NCBI RefSeq assembly: GCF_030646615.1
Contig: NZ_JAUSLG010000066.1
Span: 94,562-158,561 of the forward strand
DNA: 64,000 nt
Direction of reading: 5' to 3'
DNA from: Phenylobacterium sp.
Lineage (GTDB): Bacteria; Pseudomonadota; Alphaproteobacteria; Caulobacterales; Caulobacteraceae
Part shown: positions 33,729 through 43,740 of the stretch, in pieces
Layout: every line of letters starts with the position of its first letter
Position numbering within the stretch: position 1 is the first letter of the stretch
Notes under the pieces: model-generated
Told to the model about the DNA's origin: nothing
Database searches by the model: none
The model's input: the letters and a program-made list of their open reading frames with translations, nothing else
Program-made: the position numbers and the translations under genes

Positions 33729-34778
33729 TCAGCTTGCGGCGACCGCCTCGGCCGTCGAGGTGAAACCATCGGCCCGCAGGCGGGCGGCCAGGTCGCGCTT
33801 GATACGCGCCACCAGGCCCGGCCCCTGGAAGACCATGGCCGAATAGAGCTGAACCACGCAGGCGCCGGCCCGAATCTTGGCGTAGGCGTCCGCGCCCGAG
33901 GCCACGCCCCCGGCCCCGGCCAGGGGGAAGCGACCCTGGGCGGCCTCGTGGAACTGGCGAAGCACCCGGGTGGAGGCGGTGAGCAGCGGCGCGCCGGACA
34001 GGCCGCCCGCTTCGCCGGCGTGGGGCGAGCGCAGGTCGGCCGGCCTTGCGATCGTGGTGTTGGAGACAATCACGGCCTCGAGACCCGCCTCGGCCACCAC
34101 ATCGCAAATGGCCGCGATCTCGGCCTCCTCCAGGTCGGGCGCCACCTTCAGGAACATCGGCGCCGCGCCCTCGGCCGGCAGGCTGTCGCGGGCCTCGCCC
34201 AAGCGTCCCAACAGCTCCTGAAGGGCCTCGCGGGTCTGCAGGGCGCGCAGTCCCGGCGTATTGGGCGAAGAGATGTTGATGGTGAAATAGGAGGCCAGGC
34301 CCCACAGGCGGCGCAGGCCCGTCACATAGTCGCCGATCCGGTCTTCGGACTCCTTGTTGGCTCCGATATTGGCCCCCACCACCCCGCGGCGGCGGCGGGC
34401 CAGTCGCTCGGCGAACGGGTCGAGGCCTTCATTGTTGAAGCCCATGCGGTTGATCACCGCCTTGTCCTCGCTCAGCCGGAAGAGCCGCGGCCGGGGATTG
34501 CCCGCCTGCGCCAGGGGCGTGACCGTGCCGCATTCCACGAAACCGAATCCCGCAGCCAGCATGGGGGCGAAGACCTGGGCGTTCTTGTCGAAGCCGGCGG
34601 CCAGGCCCAGGCAGTTGGGCAGGGACAGGCCACAGAAGGTGATGGCCAGGATCGGGTCCTCCGGGCCGCTCGGGCGGGGACCAAGCCCCATCTGGAGGGC
34701 CCGGATCGTCAGGCGGTGGGCGTCCTCGGGGTCCATCTGGCGCAGGGCGCCGGCCGCCAGGGTGTGCAGGACGCTCAA
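33729..34778 (-). CDS. pyrD: Dihydroorotate dehydrogenase (quinone), class 2
   Basis: 349 residues. FMN-dependent oxidation of dihydroorotate to orotate, fourth step of pyrimidine synthesis, coupled to membrane quinone. N-terminal amphipathic helix followed by PSGPEDPILAITFCGLSLPN; GLAAGFDKNAQVF, NRMGFNNEG, NISSPNTPG (the catalytic Ser of class 2) and LVAVGGV-like GAGGVASGADAYAKIRAGA for FMN phosphate. The start overlaps the DUF952 stop by 4 bp, so they form an operon with sixA. Confidence 0.95.
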   Translation of the reverse strand: MSVLHTLAAGALRQMDPEDAHRLTIRALQMGLGPRPSGPEDPILAITFCGLSLPNCLGLAAGFDKNAQVFAPMLAAGFGFVECGTVTPLAQAGNPRPRLFRLSEDKAVINRMGFNNEGLDPFAERLARRRRGVVGANIGANKESEDRIGDYVTGLRRLWGLASYFTINISSPNTPGLRALQTREALQELLGRLGEARDSLPAEGAAPMFLKVAPDLEEAEIAAICDVVAEAGLEAVIVSNTTIARPADLRSPHAGEAGGLSGAPLLTASTRVLRQFHEAAQGRFPLAGAGGVASGADAYAKIRAGACVVQLYSAMVFQGPGLVARIKRDLAARLRADGFTSTAEAVAAS

Positions 34779-35116
34779 GACAGGTCTCCCAGCACCGGCG
34801 CGCCGTCATCGCCCAGCGGCGCCGCATGGACGCCCAGGACCCGGGCGGTGTCGAAGCTTCCATAGAGGTGCGCGAACAGGTCGCCGCCGCGGGAGGGCTC
34901 CCACTTCACGTCCGGCCCCAGGTCGTCGGCGTCGAGCTCCAGCACCACCAGGTCATCCTGGCCGGCGAAGTGCCGGCGCGCGGTCTCCTGGGCCTGGGCG
35001 GCGGTGGAGAAGTGGATATAGCCATCGGCCAGATCCACGGCCGAGCCGTCGAACCGCCCGAGCGCCTTGGCCCGATCCCATTCCTCGCGGCGGAGGATCT
35101 TATAGATCCGGGTCAA
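34775..35116 (-). CDS. DUF952 family protein
   Basis: 113 residues of the small DUF952 family (Glutathione S-transferase-unrelated, function unknown). Recognisable text: IYKILRREEWDRAKALGRFD, DGYIHFSTAAQAQETARRHF, LVVLELDADDLG and FAHLYGSFD. It overlaps both neighbours by 4 bp, placing it in the sixA-DUF952-pyrD operon. Confidence 0.9.
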   Translation of the reverse strand: MTRIYKILRREEWDRAKALGRFDGSAVDLADGYIHFSTAAQAQETARRHFAGQDDLVVLELDADDLGPDVKWEPSRGGDLFAHLYGSFDTARVLGVHAAPLGDDGAPVLGDLS

Positions 35117-35616
35117 TCATATCCTCCGCGCGGCGGCATCATCAGGCCGTCATAGACCGGACGACCTTGACCGTCGAACAGGAAGACCGCCGCCGCCGAG
35201 GTGGGAAATCGCGAACGGGCGGCGTTCAGCAGATCGCTAGACGCCCCGCCCTCGATCAGCAGCCGCAGGACCAGTTCGTGCAGACCTGGATTGTGGCCGA
35301 TCACGAGCACGGTCCCGGCCTTGGGGGCGACCTCGCGGACCCGGTCGAGCACGGTCTGGGCCTCGGCGTGGTAGAGCCCCTCGTCGACCCGGACGTCGCA
35401 GGCCTCGCAGACCGGCTTCAGCGCCTCCCAGGTCTCCCGCGTCCGGGCCGCATCGGACACCAGGGCGAGATCGGGCGCGAAGCCCATCTCCGTCAGGCGC
35501 TGGCCCGCCTCCCGGGCGTCCTTGCGGCCCCGGGGGGTCAGCCGCCGCGCGTGATCGTCCCCGCTCAATGACTCGCGCTCGGCCTTGCCGTGCCGCAAGA
35601 GGATCAGCCGCTGCAT
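35113..35616 (-). CDS. sixA: SixA-type phosphohistidine phosphatase
   Basis: 167 residues from the ATG at 35616; the open frame to 35646 adds ten unlikely residues. Histidine phosphatase superfamily: LILLRHGKAE with the nucleophilic His near residue 9, later the second catalytic His in VLVIGHNPGLHEL. SixA proteins remove phosphate from phosphohistidine, for instance in phosphorelay or nitrogen phosphotransferase components. First gene of the pyrD operon. Confidence 0.88.
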   Translation of the reverse strand: MQRLILLRHGKAERESLSGDDHARRLTPRGRKDAREAGQRLTEMGFAPDLALVSDAARTRETWEALKPVCEACDVRVDEGLYHAEAQTVLDRVREVAPKAGTVLVIGHNPGLHELVLRLLIEGGASSDLLNAARSRFPTSAAAVFLFDGQGRPVYDGLMMPPRGGYD

Positions 35617-35708
35617 TCCCACTCCATAAGCCCAAGCCTGTTCCATAGCGCGACCTTGCCCGGACGCGAAGCGGTTGACAGTCGCAGAGCTTGGCGGTCC
35701 AAGGCGGC

Positions 35709-36869
35709 ATGAGCCAGACGGTCATCGCGAGCCCGGCCATCGAAACCAACGGCGGGACCCTGCGCCTGCCGGCCGACGCCCTGCTGCGCCTCGACTCCGG
35801 CGCCGTGCTGGCGCCCCTGGAGATCGCCTACAAGACCTATGGGCGGCTGAACGCCGAGCGATCCAACGCCGTGCTCGTCTGTCACGCCCTGACCGGCGAC
35901 CAGCATGCCGCCTCGATCCACCCCATCACCGGCAAGCCCGGCTGGTGGAGCCGGGTCATCGGGCCGGGCCTGCCCCTGGATCCGGACCGCTATTTCATCA
36001 TCTGCACCAATGTGGTCGGCGGCTGCATGGGATCGACCGGCCCCTCGTCCCTCGATCCGGCCACCGGCAAGCCCTATGGCCTCACCTTCCCGGTGATCAC
36101 CATCGCCGACATGGTCCGCGCCCAGGCCATGCTGCTGGACGCCCTGGAGATCGAGACCCTGTTCGCCGTGGTCGGGGTGTCCATGGGCGGCATGCAGGTC
36201 CTGCAGTGGGCCACAGACTATCCGCATCGGCTGCGCTCGGTGGTCTGCATTGCGGCGGCCGCCCGCCATTCAGCCCAGAACATCGCCTTCCACGAGGTCG
36301 GCCGCCAGGCGATCATGGCCGATCCCGACTGGCGCGGCGGCGCCTATGAGGCCCATGGGGTCCGCCCGGAAAAGGGGCTCGCCGTGGCCCGCATGGCCGC
36401 CCACATCACCTATCTGTCCGAAGCGGCCTTGCAGCGGAAATTCGGCCGCGAGCTGCAGCGGGACGGCCTGTCCTGGGGCTTTGATGCCCCCGACTTTCAG
36501 GTGGAAAGCTATCTCCGCTACCAGGGCGCCTCCTTCGTCGACCGCTTCGACGCCAACTCCTATCTCTACATCACCCGGGCGCTCGACTATTTCGACCTGG
36601 CCGCCAGCCATGGAGGCGTGCTGGCCAACGCCTTCCGCCGGGCCCGGGACGTGCGCTTCTGCGTGCTCTCCTTCTCGTCGGACTGGCTCTACTCCACCGG
36701 TGAGAGCCGCGACATCGTCCGCGCCCTGAACGCCGCGGGCTGCCGGGCCAGCTTCGTCGAGATCGAGACCGACAAGGGCCACGACGCCATCTTCCTCGAC
36801 GAGCCGGTGCTCCACTCCGCCCTGCGAGGCTTCTTCGAGTCTCAGGCCTCGCGGGGGGGTCTGGCGTGA
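35709..36869 (+). CDS. metX: Homoserine O-acetyltransferase (or succinyltransferase type MetX)
   Basis: 386 residues from ATG 35709. Alpha/beta hydrolase fold acyltransferase that activates homoserine in methionine synthesis. [28 protein letters not shown], and the nucleophile Ser158 in GVSMGGMQ are typical; the C-terminal Asp and His are in SSDWLYS and [12 protein letters not shown]. Acyl donor specificity (acetyl- or succinyl-CoA) cannot be read safely. It overlaps metW by GTGA. I saw no SAM-II riboswitch upstream. Confidence 0.93.
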   Translation: MSQTVIASPAIETNGGTLRLPADALLRLDSGAVLAPLEIAYKTYGRLNAERSNAVLVCHALTGDQHAASIHPITGKPGWWSRVIGPGLPLDPDRYFIICTNVVGGCMGSTGPSSLDPATGKPYGLTFPVITIADMVRAQAMLLDALEIETLFAVVGVSMGGMQVLQWATDYPHRLRSVVCIAAAARHSAQNIAFHEVGRQAIMADPDWRGGAYEAHGVRPEKGLAVARMAAHITYLSEAALQRKFGRELQRDGLSWGFDAPDFQVESYLRYQGASFVDRFDANSYLYITRALDYFDLAASHGGVLANAFRRARDVRFCVLSFSSDWLYSTGESRDIVRALNAAGCRASFVEIETDKGHDAIFLDEPVLHSALRGFFESQASRGGLA

Positions 36870-37525
36870 GCGCGCTTCGGGAGGACTTCAAGGAGATCCT
36901 GCGCCTGGTGCGGCCCAACACCCGGGTTCTGGATGTCGGCTGCGGCGAGGGCGACCTGCTGGATCTGCTGACCCGGGAAAAGGGCGTCGATGGCCAGGGG
37001 CTGGAGATCAGCCCCAGCGGCGTGGCCGCCTGCCTCGCCAAGGGCATCGCCGCGGTCCAGGGGGACGGCGACCGCGACCTGGACCACTTCCCGACCCAGG
37101 CCTTCGACTACGCCATCCTGTCCAAGACCCTGCAGCAGATGCGTGAGCCGCGGCATGTGCTGATCGAACTGATGCGGATCGCCGACCGGGCGCTGGTCTC
37201 GGTGCCGAACTTCGGTCACTGGCGGATGCGCTGGGCCCTGCTGACCCAGGGCCGCATGCCCGAGACCAAGGCCCTGCCCGACCCCTGGTGGTCGACGCCG
37301 AACATCCATTTCTGCACCCTGCGGGACTTCACCACGCTTTGCGCCGAGCTTGGCCTGCGGATCGAGGCCTGCGCCGCGGTCAGTCCCGACCAGCCGGCCC
37401 GCAGCATCGATCCCGCCCGCCCCATCGAAAACTGGCGGGCCGAGACCGCGCTCTTCCTCCTGACCCGCGAACGCCCGCGGCCGCCGGCGCCGGAGCGCGC
37501 GGCCACGGGCGATCTGTTTAGCTAG
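36866..37525 (+). CDS. metW: MetW methionine biosynthesis protein
   Basis: 219 residues from GTG 36866, coupled to metX. Class I methyltransferase-like fold with [18 protein letters not shown] as the nucleotide loop; [16 protein letters not shown] and [19 protein letters not shown] are MetW hallmarks. MetW forms a complex with MetX and supports full activity in proteobacteria with this type of enzyme. The last 20 residues are Pro/Arg-rich. Confidence 0.92.
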   Translation: MSALREDFKEILRLVRPNTRVLDVGCGEGDLLDLLTREKGVDGQGLEISPSGVAACLAKGIAAVQGDGDRDLDHFPTQAFDYAILSKTLQQMREPRHVLIELMRIADRALVSVPNFGHWRMRWALLTQGRMPETKALPDPWWSTPNIHFCTLRDFTTLCAELGLRIEACAAVSPDQPARSIDPARPIENWRAETALFLLTRERPRPPAPERAATGDLFS

Positions 37526-37531
37526 ACCTCT

Positions 37532-40500
37532 CTAGAAGGCCAGGCGCGCCGTCAGGCGGGCGTCATAGGCCTGGTGGTCGCCGCGCAGTTCGCCGCCGCC
37601 TTCCAGGGCGAGGTCGAAATAGCGGGTCATGCCGCGGACGCCCAACCGCACCACGGCGGCGCCATCGTCCAGTTCCGGCGCGGCCAGGGTGAAGCTGGAG
37701 CCGCCGCTGACGAACCGCGCGGTGGTGACGTCCGGACCATCGCCGGTGAGCGCGCGGTAGCCCACCGTGACCTCGGGACGCCACAGCATGGAGTCTTCAC
37801 CGCCGAAGGTAGCGCCCAGCGCGACGCCGGCGAAGGCCGAAAATTGCTGGCTCGTGCGTTCGTCGATCACCAGGTCGATGGCCTCGCCGCCGCCGCTCTC
37901 GGTGCGGCCGTCCTCGCCGAAGTAGAAATAGTCCACCTGCATCATGGGCCGGGCGTGGAAGCGTCCGGCCTGCGCGGTCCAGGACAGGCCCGCATGGGCC
38001 GCCCCCATCACCGCATTCCATTCGGAATTGGCGTTGCGGACCAGGCCTGAGTCGGTGTCGACCACGGCGCGGTCGGCCTGCAGCCAGGCATAGCCGCCGG
38101 TGGCGCTGGCCGAGGCCTGCAGGGCGCCGGCCGAGGCGCGCCAGTAGACGCCCCCCGACAGGGCCGTGCCCGTCAGGTCCTCCGCCGCCGCGGCGCCGTT
38201 TTCCTCCACCGACACGTTCAGGAAGCTGGTGTGGACGCCGAACGACCCCATCGACCCCGCGGCGCTTTCGACACCCGCCGCCAGGCCGAAGCCGCCGGCG
38301 TCGAAGCCGGCCGAGCCGCTGAGGTCCTGGCGCTGGATGACGCCGATCTCCTGCACCCAGGCCCGGCGCTGGCCGTCGGGAAGGCGGCCCTCGGTCTCGT
38401 CGATGCCCCTGGCCGTCGCTTCATTGGCCGAGGCGAAGACCCGGAAAAGGGCGCCCGAATAGTCCGGCAGGAACTGGTCGTAGAGGGCGATGAAGCTCGC
38501 CCGATCGGTCTTGGACAACAGGGCGTCGCGGACGTCGTCCTCCCGGTCGAAGGCGTCGAACACCGCGTCATAGGCGCTGGACTGGGCCGAATCGAGGCCC
38601 GCCTCGCTGGCGGTGCGCCGGCGGACATCGGCGATCAGCTGATTCTGCGCCTGGTCGGCCCGCAGGGTGGTCTTGTAGAGCCAGGGGCCGTCGGCGAGCA
38701 GGCTGTCGTCCAGCGCGCCCTGGACGTCCAGATCGCCGGCCTGGATCAGGGTGAAGCTGGTGGGATCGGTCAGCTTGCTGTTGAACCGCAGGCCCACCCG
38801 GGCGCCGTCCTCGAGGACCGCCGCCCCCGCGACATTGAGCCGGGTGCTGGCGCCTGTCAGGGGATCGGCGGTGAGGACGAGCGCCGACTCACCGCCGAGC
38901 GTCAGGGTGGTGAGGCCCAGGGTGGTGACATTGGTGGCCGTCACCCGGCCCTCGCCGATCGCCACAGAGAGCCCGCCCCCGGCGTCTGTGAGGGCGCCGG
39001 TGAAGGTGGCGCCGCCATCGACCACCAGGGCGTCGGCGCCGGCGCCAAACGCCAGGGCGCCGGTCATCTGCCCGGCCAGCAGTTCCATGCGCGCCGGGCC
39101 TGAGCCGAACAGGACGTCGCCGGTGATGGTCGGGACGACGGTCTCGACGCTGTTGGCGGTCTGGCGGACCGTGACGCCCGAGGTGTTGGCGCGCAGGTCC
39201 AGCGCGATGGTCTGCCCCTCGACGGTCGCCTCGTCGCTGGGCGTGATGGCGGCGCTGATCAGGCCGGTATTTTCCACCAGGGCCAGGGTCCCGGCGGAGT
39301 CCAGCACGGCGGTGGCCGAGCCCTTGGCGCCGCTGATGGCGGCCGAAATGGTGCCGGTGTTGGTCAGCTGGGCTGAGGAGGCGCCGGCGTCGATCTGGAT
39401 GGCGCGCACGTCCACGGCGTTCTCAGCGGTGGAGAGCCCCTGAATGACGCCGCTGTTGGCGATGACGGAGGCGGTGGCGCCTGATTTCAGGTGAAGGCCG
39501 ACGGCGCCGGCCTGCACGGCGCTGCCCGAAATCACGCCTGCGACCTTGACCCCGTTGGCGATGTTCACCTGGCCGCCCTGACCGCCGATCTCGACGCCCA
39601 GGCCGCTGACGCCATCATAGAGGCCGACCCCGGCAGCCGAGCCCTTGACCACCAGGCCATAGGCGTCGGCGCCGGTTCCGACGGCGCCCAGCAAGATGTC
39701 GCCAGGCCCGCCGATCTGGATGGCCGCGGCTGAGCCATAGGCGGTGATGACGCCGGTGGACTCCGACGCATCGGCGACGCCGTCGTCGTCTTCGTCAGCG
39801 TCGTCGGGATCGTTGTCGGCCGGCGGCGCATCCACCAGCACGCCCCCCTGGACGCTGCCCCGCACGCGGACGGCCGGGCCGCCCTGCAGCAGGTCGTCGG
39901 CGTCCAGGATGCTCGTGTCGCTGGGCCGGGTCGTATAGCGGTAACCGGTCGCCGTGACGCTGGAGCCCAGGATGAGCCGGCCGCCCACATTCTCGTCCAC
40001 CGCGACTCCGACGGCCCCCTGGCCCTGGGCGGTGAGCCCTCCGGTGGTGACCACATCGCCGCCCACGGTCGAGGCGGCGTGCAGCCCATAGCTTCGATCG
40101 CCGGTGACGCTGATGCTGCCGGCCGAGCGGATCGAGCCGTCCACGGCGCTCTGGGCATAGATGCCCGCCGAGTCATTGCCCTCGACGATGATGGCGCCGG
40201 CGGTCTGGACGATGGAGCCATGGAAGGGCTCGGCGCCGCTGACGCGCACGCCGAAGCGGTTGGAGCCGGACGCAAACGGCCCATCGAGATCGCCGTCGTC
40301 GTCGGCGTCCTCGGCCTCGTAGCTTTCATTGACCTGCACCGTGCCCGACAGGGTCACCTCGCCGGTGCGGCCGCCCTCGATGAGGATGGCGGTGGCGTCA
40401 TTGGCGTCGGTGATGGTCACCTCGCCGGCGACAGCCAGACTGTTGTTGCTGTTCAGGGTCACGGCGGTCCCACCCGTGGGCTTGACCGAGCCTGTGCTGG

Positions 40501-40651
40501 AGATCGTCAGGTCATCGGGCGATCCGGACGCCGCCGTGGCCGTGGACACCGGCGTGGTCACCGCCGTGCTGATCGTCGTCTCAGCCTGACTTGCGCCCGC
40601 CACAAGCAAAAGCGGCGCAGCCGCAGCCGCGCTCAACCAACGCCTGTCCAT
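37532..40651 (-). CDS. Autotransporter, outer-membrane beta-barrel with repetitive passenger
   Basis: 1039 residues from ATG 40651 (the open frame goes further but without signal). Signal peptide MDRRWLSAAAAAPLLLVAGA cleaved near SQA/ET. The passenger (about 25-720) is a beta-helix-like series of VTGTISG units. Two Asp-rich loops, EDADDDGDLD (114-123) and DNDPDDADEDDDGV (279-292), look like calcium-binding insertions. The last roughly 280 residues form a 12-strand barrel domain ending in Phe (RLTARLAF), as needed for BAM recognition. Surface role, such as adhesion or envelope maintenance, is not determinable. Confidence 0.88.
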   Translation of the reverse strand: MDRRWLSAAAAAPLLLVAGASQAETTISTAVTTPVSTATAASGSPDDLTISSTGSVKPTGGTAVTLNSNNSLAVAGEVTITDANDATAILIEGGRTGEVTLSGTVQVNESYEAEDADDDGDLDGPFASGSNRFGVRVSGAEPFHGSIVQTAGAIIVEGNDSAGIYAQSAVDGSIRSAGSISVTGDRSYGLHAASTVGGDVVTTGGLTAQGQGAVGVAVDENVGGRLILGSSVTATGYRYTTRPSDTSILDADDLLQGGPAVRVRGSVQGGVLVDAPPADNDPDDADEDDDGVADASESTGVITAYGSAAAIQIGGPGDILLGAVGTGADAYGLVVKGSAAGVGLYDGVSGLGVEIGGQGGQVNIANGVKVAGVISGSAVQAGAVGLHLKSGATASVIANSGVIQGLSTAENAVDVRAIQIDAGASSAQLTNTGTISAAISGAKGSATAVLDSAGTLALVENTGLISAAITPSDEATVEGQTIALDLRANTSGVTVRQTANSVETVVPTITGDVLFGSGPARMELLAGQMTGALAFGAGADALVVDGGATFTGALTDAGGGLSVAIGEGRVTATNVTTLGLTTLTLGGESALVLTADPLTGASTRLNVAGAAVLEDGARVGLRFNSKLTDPTSFTLIQAGDLDVQGALDDSLLADGPWLYKTTLRADQAQNQLIADVRRRTASEAGLDSAQSSAYDAVFDAFDREDDVRDALLSKTDRASFIALYDQFLPDYSGALFRVFASANEATARGIDETEGRLPDGQRRAWVQEIGVIQRQDLSGSAGFDAGGFGLAAGVESAAGSMGSFGVHTSFLNVSVEENGAAAAEDLTGTALSGGVYWRASAGALQASASATGGYAWLQADRAVVDTDSGLVRNANSEWNAVMGAAHAGLSWTAQAGRFHARPMMQVDYFYFGEDGRTESGGGEAIDLVIDERTSQQFSAFAGVALGATFGGEDSMLWRPEVTVGYRALTGDGPDVTTARFVSGGSSFTLAAPELDDGAAVVRLGVRGMTRYFDLALEGGGELRGDHQAYDARLTARLAF

Positions 40652-40826
40652 AATATCCCCTCCCGATTCGCGAAAACCGCGCTCTAGAGAGGCAATTGCG
40701 CCCCAAATGCGGAGGAAGTCGGGACCCAATGGGGCCATGCCAAGGCGAATTGGGGCAAGGAAGCGGCGTCGGCGAACGGCGATCTCCCGGCGAGCCCGGG
40801 GGCGACCTCTATCCAGGGCTGTGGAT

Positions 40827-41171
40827 TCAGCCGGCGATGGCCGCGGCGTCCCGATCTCCGGTGCGAATGCGCAGGGCCTGTTCGAGGTCGAGGACGAAGA
40901 CCTTGCCGTCGCCGATCTTGCCGGTGTTGGCGGTGCGGGCCACCGCCTCGATCACCGCATCAGCGATGTCCGACGGGACGGCGATCTCCAGCTTGACCTT
41001 GGGCAGGAGCTTCACCTCGTACTCAGCCCCGCGATAGACCTCGGTCTTGCCGCGCTGGCGGCCATAGCCGCGGACCTCGGTGACGGTGAGGCCAGACGCG
41101 CCAGCCTCGGTGACGGCTTCGAGCACCGCGTCGAGGCGGCTGGGCTTGATGACCGCGACGATCATCTTCAT
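40827..41171 (-). CDS. glnK: Nitrogen regulatory P-II protein
   Basis: 114 residues. Small trimeric signal protein that senses 2-oxoglutarate and ATP/ADP. MKMIVAVIKPSRLDAVLEAV at the start; T-loop KTEVYRGAEYEVKLLPK with Tyr51, the uridylylation site; TGKIGDGKVFV is the B loop. The C-terminal IRTGDRDAAAIAG is closer to GlnK than GlnB, but no amtB lies beside it and the symbol is tentative. Confidence 0.9.
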   Translation of the reverse strand: MKMIVAVIKPSRLDAVLEAVTEAGASGLTVTEVRGYGRQRGKTEVYRGAEYEVKLLPKVKLEIAVPSDIADAVIEAVARTANTGKIGDGKVFVLDLEQALRIRTGDRDAAAIAG

Positions 41172-41279
41172 GGCGACGGGTCTCCGCTGGGGCCGGCGAA
41201 ATGCCGAACTGACAATCTCAAGCTAGGGCGTTCCGCCCGTGTCTCCAAGACCATCAGGGCCTTGTGAGGACGGGCGCCT

Positions 41280-41292
41280 GCGCCTTAGGCGC
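41280..41292 (-). terminator. Small hairpin downstream of the methyltransferase gene
   Basis: GCGCCTTAGGCGC (with GGCGCC on both sides giving alternative pairing) lies about 25 bp after the methyltransferase stop on the minus strand. No T-tract follows, so termination is uncertain. Confidence 0.3.
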
Positions 41293-41316
41293 CTGCTCCA
41301 AACGGTCGGCCTGCGG

Positions 41317-42060
41317 TTAAGGTTGCCCGGAGTCGCCCTGGCGCATGGCCGGCGCCGGCGAAAACGCCGGTCGCGCCTGCCGGACGCGGGCCCTCTGGGG
41401 CCTGGCCTTGAGGGCGTAGGTCTGCTTGACCGCCTCCATCAGCAGCACTCCGGAGAAGCGCGGCCAGAGCCGTGAACCGGCCTGCTCGAGGGTCTCGGCA
41501 GAGCCGGCCATCCAGGAGACCGGCGGCGCATAGAGGGCGCGGGTATAGCCGGCGGGCTCGAGCTCGGCCTCGCGCAGCAGGGCGGCCAGCTGGCGGCGGC
41601 TGTAAGGTCGGCCGTGGCCGAAGGGGGTGCTTTCGGCATTGGCCCACAGGCCATCGCGGGCGACCACGGCGACAATCACCCGCCCCGACGGCGCCAGGAC
41701 GCGCCAGACCTCCTGCAGGAGACTGGCGGGATCAGGGCTCTCCTCGATGGCGTGGATCACCAGGATTCGGTCGAACAGGGCGTTCTGGAACGGCAGCGCC
41801 TCTTCATCGACGAGGGTGGCCAGATTGCCGGTGGCGCTCGGCCAGATCTCGACCCCCTGCTGCGCCGGCATGGCCGCCACCGTGCGGCGGGCGCGATCGC
41901 GCAGACCGCCCAGGAAGGGGGTCGCATAGCCGAGCCCCAGCACATCCTGGCCAGACGCCGAGCCCCAGGCCTCTGTGACCTTGCGACTGATCATGGCGCG
42001 GGCGGCCCGCCCCAGCTCGGAGGCGTAGAAGGCGCGCAGCTCAAGGATGTCTCGACGCAT
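41317..42060 (-). CDS. Class I SAM-dependent methyltransferase
   Basis: 247 residues. The AdoMet motif is VLGLGYATPFLG (about 40-51); FDRILVIHAIEESPDPASLL is the post-I/II region and VWRVLAPSGRVIVAVV the motif III strand. Substrate unknown. The C-terminal 50 residues are basic and Pro-rich. Divergent from gloB with 90 bp between. The gene context (gloB next to a methyltransferase) is common in Caulobacteraceae. Confidence 0.85.
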   Translation of the reverse strand: MRRDILELRAFYASELGRAARAMISRKVTEAWGSASGQDVLGLGYATPFLGGLRDRARRTVAAMPAQQGVEIWPSATGNLATLVDEEALPFQNALFDRILVIHAIEESPDPASLLQEVWRVLAPSGRVIVAVVARDGLWANAESTPFGHGRPYSRRQLAALLREAELEPAGYTRALYAPPVSWMAGSAETLEQAGSRLWPRFSGVLLMEAVKQTYALKARPQRARVRQARPAFSPAPAMRQGDSGQP

Positions 42061-42150
42061 GGACCTGGGGCACTAGGATCGGGGTTCGAACCCTATCCTA
42101 GTTTGCGGGCCGCGCCCTTGTCGCCCCGCCAGAACCCGACGAGGCGCGCC

Positions 42151-42912
42151 ATGGCCCTGACCGTCCACCAATTTCCCTGCCTCTCCGACAATTACGGCTT
42201 CCTGATCCGCGACGAGGCCAGCGGCCTGGCCGCGGCCATCGACACACCGGACGCCAAGGCGATCCTGGCCGAGCTGGACAAGACCGGCTGGCGCCTGGCC
42301 CTGATCCTCAACACCCACTGGCACCCCGACCATGCCGGCGGCAACGCCGAGATCCAGGCGGCCACGGGGGCCAAGATCGTCGGCCCGGCCGAGGTGCGCA
42401 AGATCGCCCCCCTGGACCGGGAGGTGAGCGACGGCGACACGGTGGAGCTGGGTGAGACGCGGTTTTCGGTGATGGAGGTGGGCGGCCACACCCTGGGCCA
42501 TGTGGCCTATTACGACGCCGCCGACGCCATCGCCTTTGTCGGCGACACCCTGTTCGCCCTGGGCTGCGGGCGGATGTTCGAGGGCCAGCCCGACCAGATG
42601 TGGGCGAGCCTGCAGCGGCTGGCCGCCCTGCCCGACCAGACAACCATCTATTGCGCCCACGAATACACCGCCGCCAACGCCCGGTTCGCCCTGTCGGTGG
42701 ACCCTGACCCGGCCCTGGCGGCCCGGGCCAAGGACATCTTCGCCGCCCGCGAACGCGGCGAGCCCACGGTGCCCACCAGCATCGGCCTGGAGAAGCAGAC
42801 CAACCCGTTCCTGCGCGCGCCCCTGCTGGCGCCGGCCCTGGGGGTCAGCGGGGCGGCCGATCATGAGGCCTTCGCCGCGGTGCGGGCGGCCAAGGACAGC
42901 TTCAAGGGGTAG
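42151..42912 (+). CDS. gloB: Hydroxyacylglutathione hydrolase (glyoxalase II)
   Basis: 253 residues from ATG 42151. Metallo-beta-lactamase fold: THWHPDHAGG binds the two metal ions, with further His in GGHTLGHVAYY and CAHEYTAAN. Hydrolyses S-D-lactoylglutathione to glutathione and lactate in methylglyoxal detoxification. The C-terminal KQTNPFLRAP is the usual glutathione-binding part. Intact and of normal length. Confidence 0.95.
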   Translation: MALTVHQFPCLSDNYGFLIRDEASGLAAAIDTPDAKAILAELDKTGWRLALILNTHWHPDHAGGNAEIQAATGAKIVGPAEVRKIAPLDREVSDGDTVELGETRFSVMEVGGHTLGHVAYYDAADAIAFVGDTLFALGCGRMFEGQPDQMWASLQRLAALPDQTTIYCAHEYTAANARFALSVDPDPALAARAKDIFAARERGEPTVPTSIGLEKQTNPFLRAPLLAPALGVSGAADHEAFAAVRAAKDSFKG

Positions 42913-42918
42913 GCGAGA

Positions 42919-43689
42919 TCAGCGGGAGCCGGCTGCGGCGACGATCCGCTCCGACGAGGGTCGGCCCGCCAGGCCGTCCTCCGGGGTGATGGTGATCAGG
43001 ATCACCCCGGCCCGCAGGCTGGCGCCGGGCCGGCGGCCCTCCACCAGGGTCACCTTGTTGACGCCGCTCAGCACGGCCCGGCCACTGGGCTGGGCCGACA
43101 TCCGCACCACCGCCTCAGCCGCCACCATGGCCGCATCGGCCACCAGGGGCGCGGTCTCCGGCGAGGCGTCGGCCTCGAAGGGGATCAGCCGCCGCGCCGC
43201 CCGGCTCGCCCGGGCGCTGGCCTGGGCCAGGCGCTGCAACAGGGCCTCCGGCCCCAGCACCGGCAGGCGCAGGGGGTTGGAGCCGCCGGCCAGGGCCGCC
43301 GGGGCGCCTGAGGGCCGATCCGGCGTAAAGACGGTCAGGCCGCCCAGACGGGTGGCCCGCAGGACCGGCTGGCCCAGATCGTTCTTGTAGATGATGTCGC
43401 CGCGGGGGGCCGGCTGGGGCTGCAGCACCCAGACCTCGGCGCTGTCTTCGAACTTCATCATCGGCCGCGGGGTGGAGCGGTCGAGGATGAATCCGCCGCC
43501 GTCCTCGACCACATAGCGGGCGACCGGCGGGGCGGAGAAACGCCGGCCGTCCTGGCGGCCCTCACCGAACAGGCCTTCGCGCAGGGACAGGGGCGCGGCT
43601 ATGGCCGGAAACGCCATGGCGACGCCAGCCGCGGCGAAGGTCGCTGCGACGAGAATCCTCAGGGGCAGCACGGGGCGAGCGCTCATCAT
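42919..43689 (-). CDS. DUF4908 family secreted protein
   Basis: 256 residues with a signal peptide (LRILVAATFAAAGVAMAFPA, cleavage near AIAA). LREGLFGEGRQDGRRFSAPP and VARYVVEDGGGFILDRSTPR, then MKFEDSAEVWVLQPQPAPRG are the DUF4908 core. Function unknown; the family is typical of Caulobacterales. Convergent with gloB, only 6 bp apart. Confidence 0.85.
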   Translation of the reverse strand: MMSARPVLPLRILVAATFAAAGVAMAFPAIAAPLSLREGLFGEGRQDGRRFSAPPVARYVVEDGGGFILDRSTPRPMMKFEDSAEVWVLQPQPAPRGDIIYKNDLGQPVLRATRLGGLTVFTPDRPSGAPAALAGGSNPLRLPVLGPEALLQRLAQASARASRAARRLIPFEADASPETAPLVADAAMVAAEAVVRMSAQPSGRAVLSGVNKVTLVEGRRPGASLRAGVILITITPEDGLAGRPSSERIVAAAGSR

Positions 43690-43740
43690 GGGCGATCACA
43701 CATGGCTTTGGACTGGGGCGCTTTTGAGACGGAGGCTGGC

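Noticed and set aside
35617..35708. Possible SAM riboswitch before metX
   Set aside because: The 90-bp leader lacks the SAM-II pseudoknot consensus and any convincing paired elements.
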